18,825 nucleotides of DNA from CAZXBB01 sp964638815. Its GTDB lineage: Bacteria; Planctomycetota; Phycisphaerae; Phycisphaerales; SM1A02. Location of the stretch: contig CAZXBB010000055.1 of NCBI GenBank assembly GCA_964638815.1, positions 1 through 18,825 of the forward strand. The letters run 5' to 3'. The notes below the pieces were generated by a model that did no database searches, was not told the DNA's origin, and saw only the letters and a program-made list of their open reading frames with translations. Positions 1-6,865 of the stretch are shown one piece after another. Made by a program: the position numbers and the translations under genes. Every line of letters starts with the position of its first letter. Positions within the stretch are counted from its first letter, which is position 1.

Positions 1-1043
1 GGAGCCTCAGCGAGTCGCACGGGGCGCGGGTGCAGGTGACGCCGGACCGTCGCTATCTCGGCTTCGACGCCTACCGCCGCGTGATGGAAAGCGGCGTTGA
101 CGTCGTGATCCTCACGACGCCGCCCGGCTTCCGTCCCGCGCACCTCGCGGCGGCCGTCGAGGCGAACCTGCACGTCTTCTGCGAGAAGCCGATGGCCGTG
201 GACGCCCCCGGCGTGCGGTCGGTCATGGCGAGCGCGGCGGAGGCGAAACGCCGGCGGCTGTGCCTGATGTCGGGCTTCTGCTGGCGATACAGCTACCCGG
301 AGCGCGCGACCTACCGGAAGATCCACGAGGGCGCGGTCGGCGACGTCGTGAGCGTGCACACGACGTACCACACGTCGCCGCTCGGCGTGAACAAGCGCCA
401 GGCCCAGTGGACCGACATGGAGTGGCAGCTCCGCAACTGGTTACACTTCACGTGGCTGTCGGGCGACCACATCACCGAGCAGGCGTGCCACAGCATCGAC
501 AAGATCAACTGGGCAATGAACGGCGTGATGCCCACGAAGGCGACGGCCCTCGGCGGCCGCCTCATGCGCGAGGGCGCCGAGCGCGGCGATGCGTACGACC
601 ACTTCGCCGTCGTCTACGAGTACGAGAATGGCGCCAGGTGTTTCCACACGTGCCGCCAGATGAACCACTGCTCGAACGACAACACCGATTACATTATGGG
701 CACGAAGGGCACGTGCTACGTCAACGGCTCGGGCCCGACGCACTGGATCAGGGGCGAGCACCCCTGGTCGTACGAGGGCGAGAAGCCGAACATGTACCAG
801 GTGGAGCACAACGAGCTCTTCCGCGCGATCCGCCGCGGCGAGACGATCAACGACGGCGCGTACATGGCGAACAGCACCATGATGAGCATCCTCGGGCGGA
901 TGGCGGCCTATACCGGCCAGACCGTGACGTGGGAGGAAGCGCTCCAGTCCGGCGAGGACCTGTCGCCGCCGCGTTATGAGCTCGGCCCGCTCGCGGTGCG
1001 TCCGGTGCCGAAGCCGGGGCAGCCGATGACGGCGCGCGGCTGA
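1..1043 (+). CDS. Gfo/Idh/MocA family oxidoreductase, 5'-truncated by the window edge
   Basis: The frame is open to the left edge (first whole codon at base 3), so the true start and most of the N-terminal Rossmann nucleotide-binding half lie outside; the GTG at 30 is internal. What remains has the family's EKP signature (FCEKPMAVD, bases about 177-203), which contacts the nicotinamide cofactor, followed by the alpha/beta C-terminal domain. That domain contains GDHITEQACHSID (bases about 465-503), the usual place of the catalytic histidine. The family catalyses NAD(P)-dependent oxidation or reduction of sugars, inositols and related polyols. The C-terminal tail rich in PVP/PGQP resembles versions common in Planctomycetes, often Tat-exported, but the signal region is not visible. 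The stop is 29 bases before the next gene, suggesting co-transcription. The family is certain; the substrate cannot be told. Confidence 0.93.
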   Translation, partial: SLSESHGARVQVTPDRRYLGFDAYRRVMESGVDVVILTTPPGFRPAHLAAAVEANLHVFCEKPMAVDAPGVRSVMASAAEAKRRRLCLMSGFCWRYSYPERATYRKIHEGAVGDVVSVHTTYHTSPLGVNKRQAQWTDMEWQLRNWLHFTWLSGDHITEQACHSIDKINWAMNGVMPTKATALGGRLMREGAERGDAYDHFAVVYEYENGARCFHTCRQMNHCSNDNTDYIMGTKGTCYVNGSGPTHWIRGEHPWSYEGEKPNMYQVEHNELFRAIRRGETINDGAYMANSTMMSILGRMAAYTGQTVTWEEALQSGEDLSPPRYELGPLAVRPVPKPGQPMTARG

Positions 1044-1062
1044 AGCGCGGATCTGACCCGAC

Positions 1063-1066
1063 AGGA
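1063..1066 (+). promoter_or_regulatory. Ribosome binding site (AGGA)
   Basis: AGGA lies 6 bases before the ATG at 1073 and supports that start for the isomerase-like gene over internal ATGs. Confidence 0.5.
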
Positions 1067-1072
1067 TCGACG

Positions 1073-1966
1073 ATGCGCTTCACGCGAAGATCGTTCATCA
1101 AGGCCGGATGCGTCGTCGCCGCCACGGGCGTGCCCGGCGCCGCGTCGGACACGCCCATGAGACAGCGCTCGATGAAGAAGGCGGTCAAGCTCGGCATGGT
1201 CGCCGGCGAGATGTCGGTCCTCGAGAAGTTCCGGCTCCTCGCGCGGCTCGGCTTCGACGGGGTCGAGCCGGACAGCCCGAGCGCGATCGATCCAGCCGAG
1301 CTTATCGCGGCCCGGGACGAGACGGGGCTCGAGATCCACGGCCTCGTCGATTCCGCGCACTGGAGCAAGCCGCTCTCGCACCCCGACGCCGCGGTGCGCG
1401 AGGAGGGCGTCCGCGCGCTGGAGACGGCGCTGCGCGACGCGCACACGGTCGGCGCCTCGACCGTGCTGCTCGTGCCGGCGGTCGTCAATCGCGACGTGGA
1501 CTACGCCGATGCGTATGCGCGGTCGCAGAACGAGATCCGACGGGTGCTGCCGCTCGCGGCGGAGCTCGGCGTGAAGATCGCGCTCGAGAACGTCTGGAAC
1601 AGCTTCCTGCTCAGCCCGCTGGAGGCCGCGCGCTACGTGGACGAGTTCGCGAGCCCCTGGATCGGCTGGTACTTCGACGTCGGCAACATCGTCAACTACG
1701 GCTGGCCCCAACACTGGATCCGGACGCTCGGCCCGCGGATCCTCAAGCTCGACATCAAGGAGTACAGCCGCCGCAAGCGCAACGACGAGGGCCTGTGGAA
1801 GGGCTTCGACGTCGAGCTGCTCGAGGGCGACTGCGACTGGCCGGCGGTGATGGCCGCCCTCGACGAGATCGGCTACGCCGGCTGGGCGACGGCGGAGATC
1901 CGCGGCGGCGACGAAGCGCGTCTGCGCGACATCGCGGCGCGGATGGACCGGATCTTCGCCCTCTAG
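1073..1966 (+). CDS. Tat-exported sugar phosphate isomerase/epimerase-like TIM-barrel protein
   Basis: A 297-residue protein of the xylose isomerase-like TIM-barrel (AP endonuclease 2) superfamily. The N-terminus has a twin-arginine signal (TRRSFIKAG, residues 4-12) and a short hydrophobic stretch ending near ASD (residues 24-26), so export by Tat is likely. Barrel landmarks are GFDGVEP (60-66), the metal-ligand candidates E172 (IALEN), D202 (YFDVGN) and E275 (TAEIRGGD), and KLDIKEYSR (225-233). The residue after DxG, often His in this superfamily, is Asn205 here. ATG 1073 is chosen because it gives the Tat motif and follows AGGA. It sits 29 bases after the Gfo/Idh/MocA gene; that pairing is typical of polyol and sugar catabolism clusters in Planctomycetes, where the two may act in turn on one substrate. 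The substrate is unknown. The gene is convergent with the haemagglutinin gene, with only 19 bases between stops. Confidence 0.88.
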   Translation: MRFTRRSFIKAGCVVAATGVPGAASDTPMRQRSMKKAVKLGMVAGEMSVLEKFRLLARLGFDGVEPDSPSAIDPAELIAARDETGLEIHGLVDSAHWSKPLSHPDAAVREEGVRALETALRDAHTVGASTVLLVPAVVNRDVDYADAYARSQNEIRRVLPLAAELGVKIALENVWNSFLLSPLEAARYVDEFASPWIGWYFDVGNIVNYGWPQHWIRTLGPRILKLDIKEYSRRKRNDEGLWKGFDVELLEGDCDWPAVMAALDEIGYAGWATAEIRGGDEARLRDIAARMDRIFAL

Positions 1967-1985
1967 CCCGCGCCGCTGCCGTCTC

Positions 1986-4900
1986 CTATCGCAGCGCCGC
2001 GAGCATTGCACGCATCCGCGCAACGCCGACCTCGTCCGGCGTGAACTGCGCGACGATCGCGTTCAGCGGGACCTGCATCTCGCTGTCCGTCAGTCCCATC
2101 AGACGGATCTGGTCGAGCAACGCGATGAGCAGCATCAGCTCGTCCGTCAGGCTCGCCGGGAGGCTCGCCGCGACGCCGCTCGGGGACGGGCTCGAGCCGA
2201 TGGCGGCCGTGTAGTCGTTCCAGAACACCGCGATATCGGCCGCGATCGCAGCGGGCGGACGCGTGTACGTGCCCGTCGCGGGGTCGTAGCCGGTGAGCTG
2301 CTGCCAGAGGGCGACCGCGCGGTGCGCGTTCACGCGGCCGAGCCGGTTGACCGCGACGAAGATCCGCCCGCCGCCGGGAATCGCCACGCCCGTCTCCTGC
2401 TGGTCGCGGTAGAACGTGCGACCCTCCGGAATCTCGTTGAGCTCGCCCGGACGCAGGTCACGCGGCACGATCGCGAAGAACTGCGAGAGCGTCTGCCGGA
2501 TGATCGGGGACAGGATCGCGTCGGACAGCGGGTCGCCGTCGTCGGCGCCCGGGGCGTCGGCGTCGAATGCCTCGGCGAGGTTGGTGCTCGCCGCGCCCGT
2601 CGCCGTCAGGTCGAGGAACGTGCCCGCGAGCGGCCCGCTCCCCGGGAGCAGCCGGTCGGGCGTGATCGCGCCGTTGAACGTGCGAACGACGAAACCGCGC
2701 AGCGTCGCGACGTCCCCGCTCAGGGACGAGCTGGCGAACTGCACGAAGCCGTCACCGATCGCCCGCGGCGTGACGCTGAAGAAGAACTGCCCGCCCGCGA
2801 CGAAGTCGAGCCCCTGGTCGCCCACGAAGTCGCCGGACGGCGTCACGACCACCGATCCGTCCCGCAGCAGCAGCACGATGTCGGAAGCGCTCACGCTCAT
2901 GTCGCCGAGCGTGTTGATGTCGCCGAGGACCGCCTGGCTCAGCGCCGAGATGCTCAGGTTGCCGAGCACGGTCAGCTTCTGGTTCTGACCCATCCGGAAG
3001 CTGCCGTTCAGCGACTCGATCGAGAGGTTGCCGTGCACGCCGATCGTCGCCGTCGCGGGAACCTCGATCGAGACCTGCTCGTTCAGGACGACGTCGCCCG
3101 CGGCCCGCACCAGCGAACCCTGGAAGATGAGCGTGCCCTCGACGATCGTCTCGAAGCGTCCAAGGGTCTGGAGCGCACCGACGTCGGCCTGGAACAGCGC
3201 GTCGCCGTCGGTCCGCACGCTGAACGAGAAGCCGCCGTCGACCGTGCTCGCGAAGATCACGCCGGTCGTGCTGCCGTCGACGAGGGCGACGTTGTTCTGG
3301 AGCATCACCGCGTCGTTGAACCGCACGCCGTCGCTGACGGAGATGTCGCCGCCGATGAAGGTCGTCCCCGCCGCGTCGGTCTCGAGGTGCGCGACGCCCG
3401 CCACGTCGCCGCCGAAGGTCGTCGTTACCGCGTTCACGGTGAGGTCGTTGCCGGCGCCGTCGATCGCCCCGCCGAACGCCACCGCGCTGCCGCTCATGGT
3501 CACGTCCGTGCCGAGCGTGACCTCGTCGTTGTAGGTCTGCGTGCCGGCCGTCTCGATCCGCCGCGCGTTGACGCGCGTCGTCCCGTCGACGAGGAGGTTC
3601 TGGACGCCGACGACCTCGTCGTCGATGTCCCCCGAGTCGCCGAACGTCGCGGCGCCCACCACGGTCAGGTCGTGGCCCGCTCCGATCACGTCCTCGTCGA
3701 ACGACACAGCGGTTCCGATGAATGCCGCGTCGCTGCCGAGCGTCACGTTGCCCTCGTAGGTCTGCGCGCCGGCGGTCTGCACCGAGCTGCCGCCGAAGGC
3801 GAGGTCGTCCTCGACGAGCAGGCTCCCGCCCGCGACGTTGACGTTGCCGGGAATCGAGACGCCGCCCCCGCCGGCGAGGGCGAGGTTGCCGCCGGTCGTC
3901 TTGCTGACGTTGCCGCTGAAGGCCAGCGCGCCCGAGCTGCCGGCGAACGCGCTCTGGTCGCCGTCGCCGTCGAACGTGGCTTCGCCGTCGATCGAGAGAT
4001 CGCCGACGATCGTGAACACGTCGTCGCCGAGCGCGATCGACGTCGCCTCGACGTCAAGGTTGCCCGCCATCGTGCGCTGCACGCGCCCGTCGAGATCGAG
4101 CGCGTCCACGGCGCTCAGCGTCTGGTCCACTCCCGCCGCCGCATCGAACAGAATGTCGCGCCCGATGAGCTGGAGCGTGCCCGCGGTGGTCTTCGTCGCG
4201 TCGCCGCCGAAGCGGATCTCGTGCGGGAAGCCGCCGCCCACCGAGACGACCTGATGCGCGCCGCCGTCGAAGACGGCGTTGCCGTCGAAGTCGATGTCGC
4301 CGCTGAAGGTGGTCGTGTCGCCGCCGCTCGTAATCGTGCGGCCGCGCAGCCCGAGATCGCCGTTCGTGGTCTTCTCGAGGTCGCCGCCGAATGCGAGGTC
4401 GCCGTCGCTCGAATCGAGCTGCTGGTTGCCGGCGCCGTCCGCCTCGACATCGCCGCCGAAGGTCGCGTCACCCCGGGTGACCACGTCACCGCCGACCACG
4501 GCGTCGCCCGACACGTTCAGCGTTCCGAGCCGGCTCTGGCCGCCGACCGTGCCCTCGAACCGCGCGAGGTCGGACTGCACGTCGAGCGCGCTCGCGCCGT
4601 CTCCGCCTTCTTCCGGATCGCTCGTGCCGTCCACGGTCGAAACGAACCGCACTTCGTCGGCCGTCCCGTCGAGACCGCGGATCGTGACCGCGCCGCCGAC
4701 GTACGTCGCGTCGTTGAACTGCGCCACGTCGGCGTCAACGTCCGTGTCAAGCTGGATCGCGTCGCCCGTCATGGCCACGTCGGACGCGTGGATCGCACCG
4801 GCGTGCAGGACCGTACCGCCGAGGGCGGTCGCCTGCACGGAGCCCCCGCCGCCGAGGGCCTCGATCGTGCCGCGGTTCGCGATCGCGAGACCGGCGAGGT

Positions 4901-5729
4901 TGCCGGCCCCGAGGACCACCTGGCCCCCGCCGCCGTTGACGCGGATCGAGCCGGTGTTCTCGACACCGACGTCGCCCGTCAGGTCGGGAAGGCCGCTGCC
5001 TTCGCGCACGAGATCGCGCGTGAGCTCGTCCATACCGATGCGGACCGAGATGCGACCCTCCATGTCCTCGCTGATCGTGATCGAATCATGCGCCGCCACC
5101 ATCGTCACCACGCCGCCGCCGCTGAACGCCCCGGAGGCGCTGATCGATCCGTGATTCGCGACCCGACGACCGATCAGGTGCACGACGTCCTGGGCGAGGA
5201 TCTGTCCGCCCTCGACGACCTCGACGAGGCCGCCGTTGACGCTCGTGTCGAAGACACTGTTGCCGAGCAGGTACTGATCGACGTCGATGTCGGCGGCCGC
5301 GGCGTAGAAGCCGTCGGCGACGACGCGCGAGTTCGGTCCGAAGACGACGCCCGCGGGATTCACGAGATAGAGCGTGCCGGTCGCGTTGAGCGGACCGTTG
5401 ATCATCGAGCCGTTGAGGTCGTTGACGCGCGCCAGGATGCGCGCGTCGGTGCCTCCGCCGGCCCGGACGAACGTGACGCCGTCCGGTCCCATGATGTTGA
5501 ACCGCTCGCACGTCAGGACCGTGTGCACGTCGTTGAACGTGAAGAGGACGCCGGCGCCCGCCGGCGCCATCGACCCCGTCGTCCCGTGCGTGAACGCGCA
5601 GTCGACGTCGACCTGCCCGCGGGCCGCGTCCGTCGTCAGCACGCCCGCCGCCACGATCGCGATTGCGTTCGCAGCCCCCACCAGCCCCCGGCCGCGGCGC
5701 CGCGTCCGCCCACTCTTCCCGTTCGTCAT
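1986..5729 (-). CDS. Secreted filamentous haemagglutinin-type protein with TPS domain and beta-helix repeats
   Basis: A 1247-residue protein. Residues 1-38 form a Sec signal: a basic n-region (RTRRRGRG), a hydrophobic core around 16-32, and a likely cleavage near AARGQ. Residues about 40-200 match the haemagglutinin-activity (two-partner secretion) domain, including GTLYLVNPAGVVFGPNS, the family's NPxG-type motif. The rest is Gly/Asp/Thr-rich and regularly patterned as expected for a right-handed beta-helix; it includes a duplicated 75-residue unit and a KTTxGxLxLxG motif. The last 200 or so residues change to a non-repetitive, partly helical region with no beta-barrel, sortase or PEP-CTERM signal. 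The expected role is a surface or secreted adhesin-like protein. No TpsB (FhaC-type) transporter lies in the window. It has its own candidate promoter and a leader hairpin. Composition on the other strand leaves long antisense reading frames that I do not regard as genes. Confidence 0.88.
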   Translation of the reverse strand: MTNGKSGRTRRRGRGLVGAANAIAIVAAGVLTTDAARGQVDVDCAFTHGTTGSMAPAGAGVLFTFNDVHTVLTCERFNIMGPDGVTFVRAGGGTDARILARVNDLNGSMINGPLNATGTLYLVNPAGVVFGPNSRVVADGFYAAAADIDVDQYLLGNSVFDTSVNGGLVEVVEGGQILAQDVVHLIGRRVANHGSISASGAFSGGGVVTMVAAHDSITISEDMEGRISVRIGMDELTRDLVREGSGLPDLTGDVGVENTGSIRVNGGGGQVVLGAGNLAGLAIANRGTIEALGGGGSVQATALGGTVLHAGAIHASDVAMTGDAIQLDTDVDADVAQFNDATYVGGAVTIRGLDGTADEVRFVSTVDGTSDPEEGGDGASALDVQSDLARFEGTVGGQSRLGTLNVSGDAVVGGDVVTRGDATFGGDVEADGAGNQQLDSSDGDLAFGGDLEKTTNGDLGLRGRTITSGGDTTTFSGDIDFDGNAVFDGGAHQVVSVGGGFPHEIRFGGDATKTTAGTLQLIGRDILFDAAAGVDQTLSAVDALDLDGRVQRTMAGNLDVEATSIALGDDVFTIVGDLSIDGEATFDGDGDQSAFAGSSGALAFSGNVSKTTGGNLALAGGGGVSIPGNVNVAGGSLLVEDDLAFGGSSVQTAGAQTYEGNVTLGSDAAFIGTAVSFDEDVIGAGHDLTVVGAATFGDSGDIDDEVVGVQNLLVDGTTRVNARRIETAGTQTYNDEVTLGTDVTMSGSAVAFGGAIDGAGNDLTVNAVTTTFGGDVAGVAHLETDAAGTTFIGGDISVSDGVRFNDAVMLQNNVALVDGSTTGVIFASTVDGGFSFSVRTDGDALFQADVGALQTLGRFETIVEGTLIFQGSLVRAAGDVVLNEQVSIEVPATATIGVHGNLSIESLNGSFRMGQNQKLTVLGNLSISALSQAVLGDINTLGDMSVSASDIVLLLRDGSVVVTPSGDFVGDQGLDFVAGGQFFFSVTPRAIGDGFVQFASSSLSGDVATLRGFVVRTFNGAITPDRLLPGSGPLAGTFLDLTATGAASTNLAEAFDADAPGADDGDPLSDAILSPIIRQTLSQFFAIVPRDLRPGELNEIPEGRTFYRDQQETGVAIPGGGRIFVAVNRLGRVNAHRAVALWQQLTGYDPATGTYTRPPAAIAADIAVFWNDYTAAIGSSPSPSGVAASLPASLTDELMLLIALLDQIRLMGLTDSEMQVPLNAIVAQFTPDEVGVARMRAMLAALR
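3531..3786 (-). repeat. Duplicated 75-residue unit in the haemagglutinin beta-helix (copy boundaries approximate)
   Basis: The peptide TAGAQTYEGNVTLGSD recurs 75 residues (225 bases) later as TAGTQTYNDEVTLGTD. Both are followed at the same distance by GAGxDLTV and then a (T)FG element. The span given runs from the start of copy 1 into the start of copy 2; copy 2 continues downstream on the minus strand to about 3310. The copies have diverged, so this is an old internal duplication. Confidence 0.6.
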
Positions 5730-5757
5730 GGCCTGTTTCTTCCGATTGGAGGTTACG

Positions 5758-5783
5758 GCGCCGGACTACTCCCGTTCCGGCGC
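5758..5783 (-). promoter_or_regulatory. 8-bp leader hairpin upstream of the haemagglutinin gene
   Basis: Perfect inverted arms GCGCCGGA (5758-5765) and TCCGGCGC (5776-5783) with a 10-base loop. It lies 28 bases upstream of the ATG and downstream of the candidate promoter, so it would sit in the 5' untranslated RNA. A role in mRNA stability or translation control is inferred. Confidence 0.4.
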
Positions 5784-5818
5784 ATCGCCAAGCATCTGTC
5801 CGTACAGCACTTGCAGTG

Positions 5819-5846
5819 AGTCTACCCCCGCTTAACCGGCGGTCAA
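5819..5846 (-). promoter_or_regulatory. Candidate sigma-70 promoter for the haemagglutinin gene
   Basis: Reading the minus strand, TTGACC (5841-5846) is followed after 16 bases by TAGACT (5819-5824), close to TTGACA/TATAAT. A transcript would start near 5812 and carry a leader of about 80 bases with the 5758-5783 hairpin. Confidence 0.45.
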
Positions 5847-5923
5847 AAACTATTCGGGCGGTCGTTCGATTGCGGGAACCCCCAGATTGCCACCGGTGGC
5901 AGACCGGGCGGTCGGGGCGGTCG
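5838..5923 (+). promoter_or_regulatory. Candidate operator region: four GGCGGTC copies and a 14-bp palindrome
   Basis: GGCGGTC occurs at 5838-5844, 5857-5863, 5907-5913 and 5916-5922, and the last three extend to GGGCGGTCG. Between them is the perfect palindrome TGCCACCGGTGGCA (5888-5901). The first copy overlaps the -35 box of the haemagglutinin promoter. The whole cluster sits in the 257-base space between the divergent haemagglutinin and methyltransferase genes. No binding protein can be named. Confidence 0.4.
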
Positions 5924-5967
5924 GCGTCGCCGCGATCCGGCGGGCGCACGTGATCGGACGCGGCCGG

Positions 5968-5973
5968 TAGACT
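5968..5973 (+). promoter_or_regulatory. Possible -10 box (TAGACT) before the methyltransferase gene
   Basis: The same hexamer as in the opposite-strand promoter occurs 13 bases before the ATG at 5987, without a clear -35 box. If used, the mRNA would be nearly leaderless, which would fit the absence of a Shine-Dalgarno sequence. Weak evidence. Confidence 0.2.
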
Positions 5974-5986
5974 CCGTTCCGCACCC

Positions 5987-6820
5987 ATGATCTCCATCCA
6001 TCACGGCGACAACCTGCCCCTGCTGCGCGCGATGGAGACCGATCGCTTCGACCTCATCTACGTCGATCCACCCTTCAACACCGGCCGGACGCAGACGCGG
6101 TCGCGCCGGCGGACCGTGCGCGACGCCGGCGGGGACCGGACAGGCTTCAAGGGTCATCGTTATCGCACCACGACGATCGGGTCGCACTCGTTCGAGGACT
6201 CGTTCGACGACTTCCTCGCGTTCCTCGAGCCGCGTCTCGTGGAGGCGCGGCGCGTGCTCAAGCCGGACGGATCGCTGTTCGTCCACCTGGACTTCCGCGA
6301 GGTGCACTACTGCCGCGTGCTGCTGGACGTGCTCTTCGGCCGCGCGTCGTTCATGAACGAGATCATCTGGGCCTACGACTACGGGGCCAGGTCGCGCCGG
6401 AAGTGGTCGGCGAAGCACGACAACATCCTGTGGTACGCCAAGGACCCCCGCGCGTACACGTTCAACTACGAGGAGATGGACCGGATCCCGTACATGGCGC
6501 CGGGGCTCGTGACGCCCGAGAAGGCGGCGCGGGGCAAGACGCCGACGGACGTGTGGTGGCACACCATCGTGAGCCCGACGGGCCGCGAGCGCACCGGTTA
6601 TCCGACCCAAAAGCCGCTCGGCATCCTGGAGCGGATCATCCGCGTCCACACCCGGCCGGGCGACGAGGTTCTCGACTTCTTCGCGGGCAGCGGCACCCTC
6701 GGCGAGGCGGCGGCGAAGCACGGCCGGCGGGCGGTCCTCATCGATCAGGACGAAGAGGCGGTGCGGGTCATGCGGGAGAGGCTTGGGGTCGAGGCTCGAG
6801 GTGTCGGCCCGGTGCCCTGA
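5987..6820 (+). CDS. Site-specific DNA methyltransferase (amino-group, beta motif order), orphan
   Basis: A 277-residue amino-methyltransferase (N6-adenine or N4-cytosine). Catalytic motif IV is DPPFNTG (residues 27-33), near the N-terminus. Next come LKPDGSLFVHLD (about 91-102), a central variable part likely to hold target recognition, YPTQKP (motif X region, about 205-210), and the AdoMet-binding motif I VLDFFAGSGT (about 228-237). Motif IV before motif I is the beta arrangement. No restriction endonuclease or specificity subunit is adjacent, so an epigenetic or regulatory role is more likely than restriction; this is inferred. ATG 5987 is followed at once by ISIHHGDN, the family's usual start. 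No Shine-Dalgarno sequence is visible. The last codons run into a GGCTCGAGG repeat cluster, so the C-terminal tail may be recent. DPPF rather than SPPY mildly favours adenine as the target. Confidence 0.9.
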   Translation: MISIHHGDNLPLLRAMETDRFDLIYVDPPFNTGRTQTRSRRRTVRDAGGDRTGFKGHRYRTTTIGSHSFEDSFDDFLAFLEPRLVEARRVLKPDGSLFVHLDFREVHYCRVLLDVLFGRASFMNEIIWAYDYGARSRRKWSAKHDNILWYAKDPRAYTFNYEEMDRIPYMAPGLVTPEKAARGKTPTDVWWHTIVSPTGRERTGYPTQKPLGILERIIRVHTRPGDEVLDFFAGSGTLGEAAAKHGRRAVLIDQDEEAVRVMRERLGVEARGVGPVP

Positions 6821-6847
6821 GGCTCGAGGCTGGGGCTCGAGGCTCGA
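6793..6847. repeat. GGCTCGAGG short-repeat cluster at the end of the methyltransferase gene
   Basis: GGCTCGAGG occurs at 6793-6801, 6821-6829 and 6834-6842, with a partial GGCTCGA at 6841-6847 and a related GGGTCGAGG just before the first. The core CTCGAG is self-complementary, so any two copies can pair. The cluster spans the stop codon and the 45-base gap between the convergent methyltransferase and GGDEF genes. It could act as a two-way terminator. Confidence 0.55.
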
Positions 6848-6865
6848 TCCTCGGAGACTTCCCGC

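Noticed and set aside
2322..5819. A 1165-codon open frame on the + strand opposite the haemagglutinin gene
   Set aside because: The translation is Arg/Val/Glu/His-rich low-complexity sequence with no domain or start signal. It is a by-product of GC-rich Gly/Asp/Val codons on the other strand, where the TPS domain and signal peptide are clear.
5843..6721. A 292-codon minus-strand frame opposite the methyltransferase
   Set aside because: Arg/Val/Glu-rich antisense translation. The + strand carries DPPF and FxGxG motifs.
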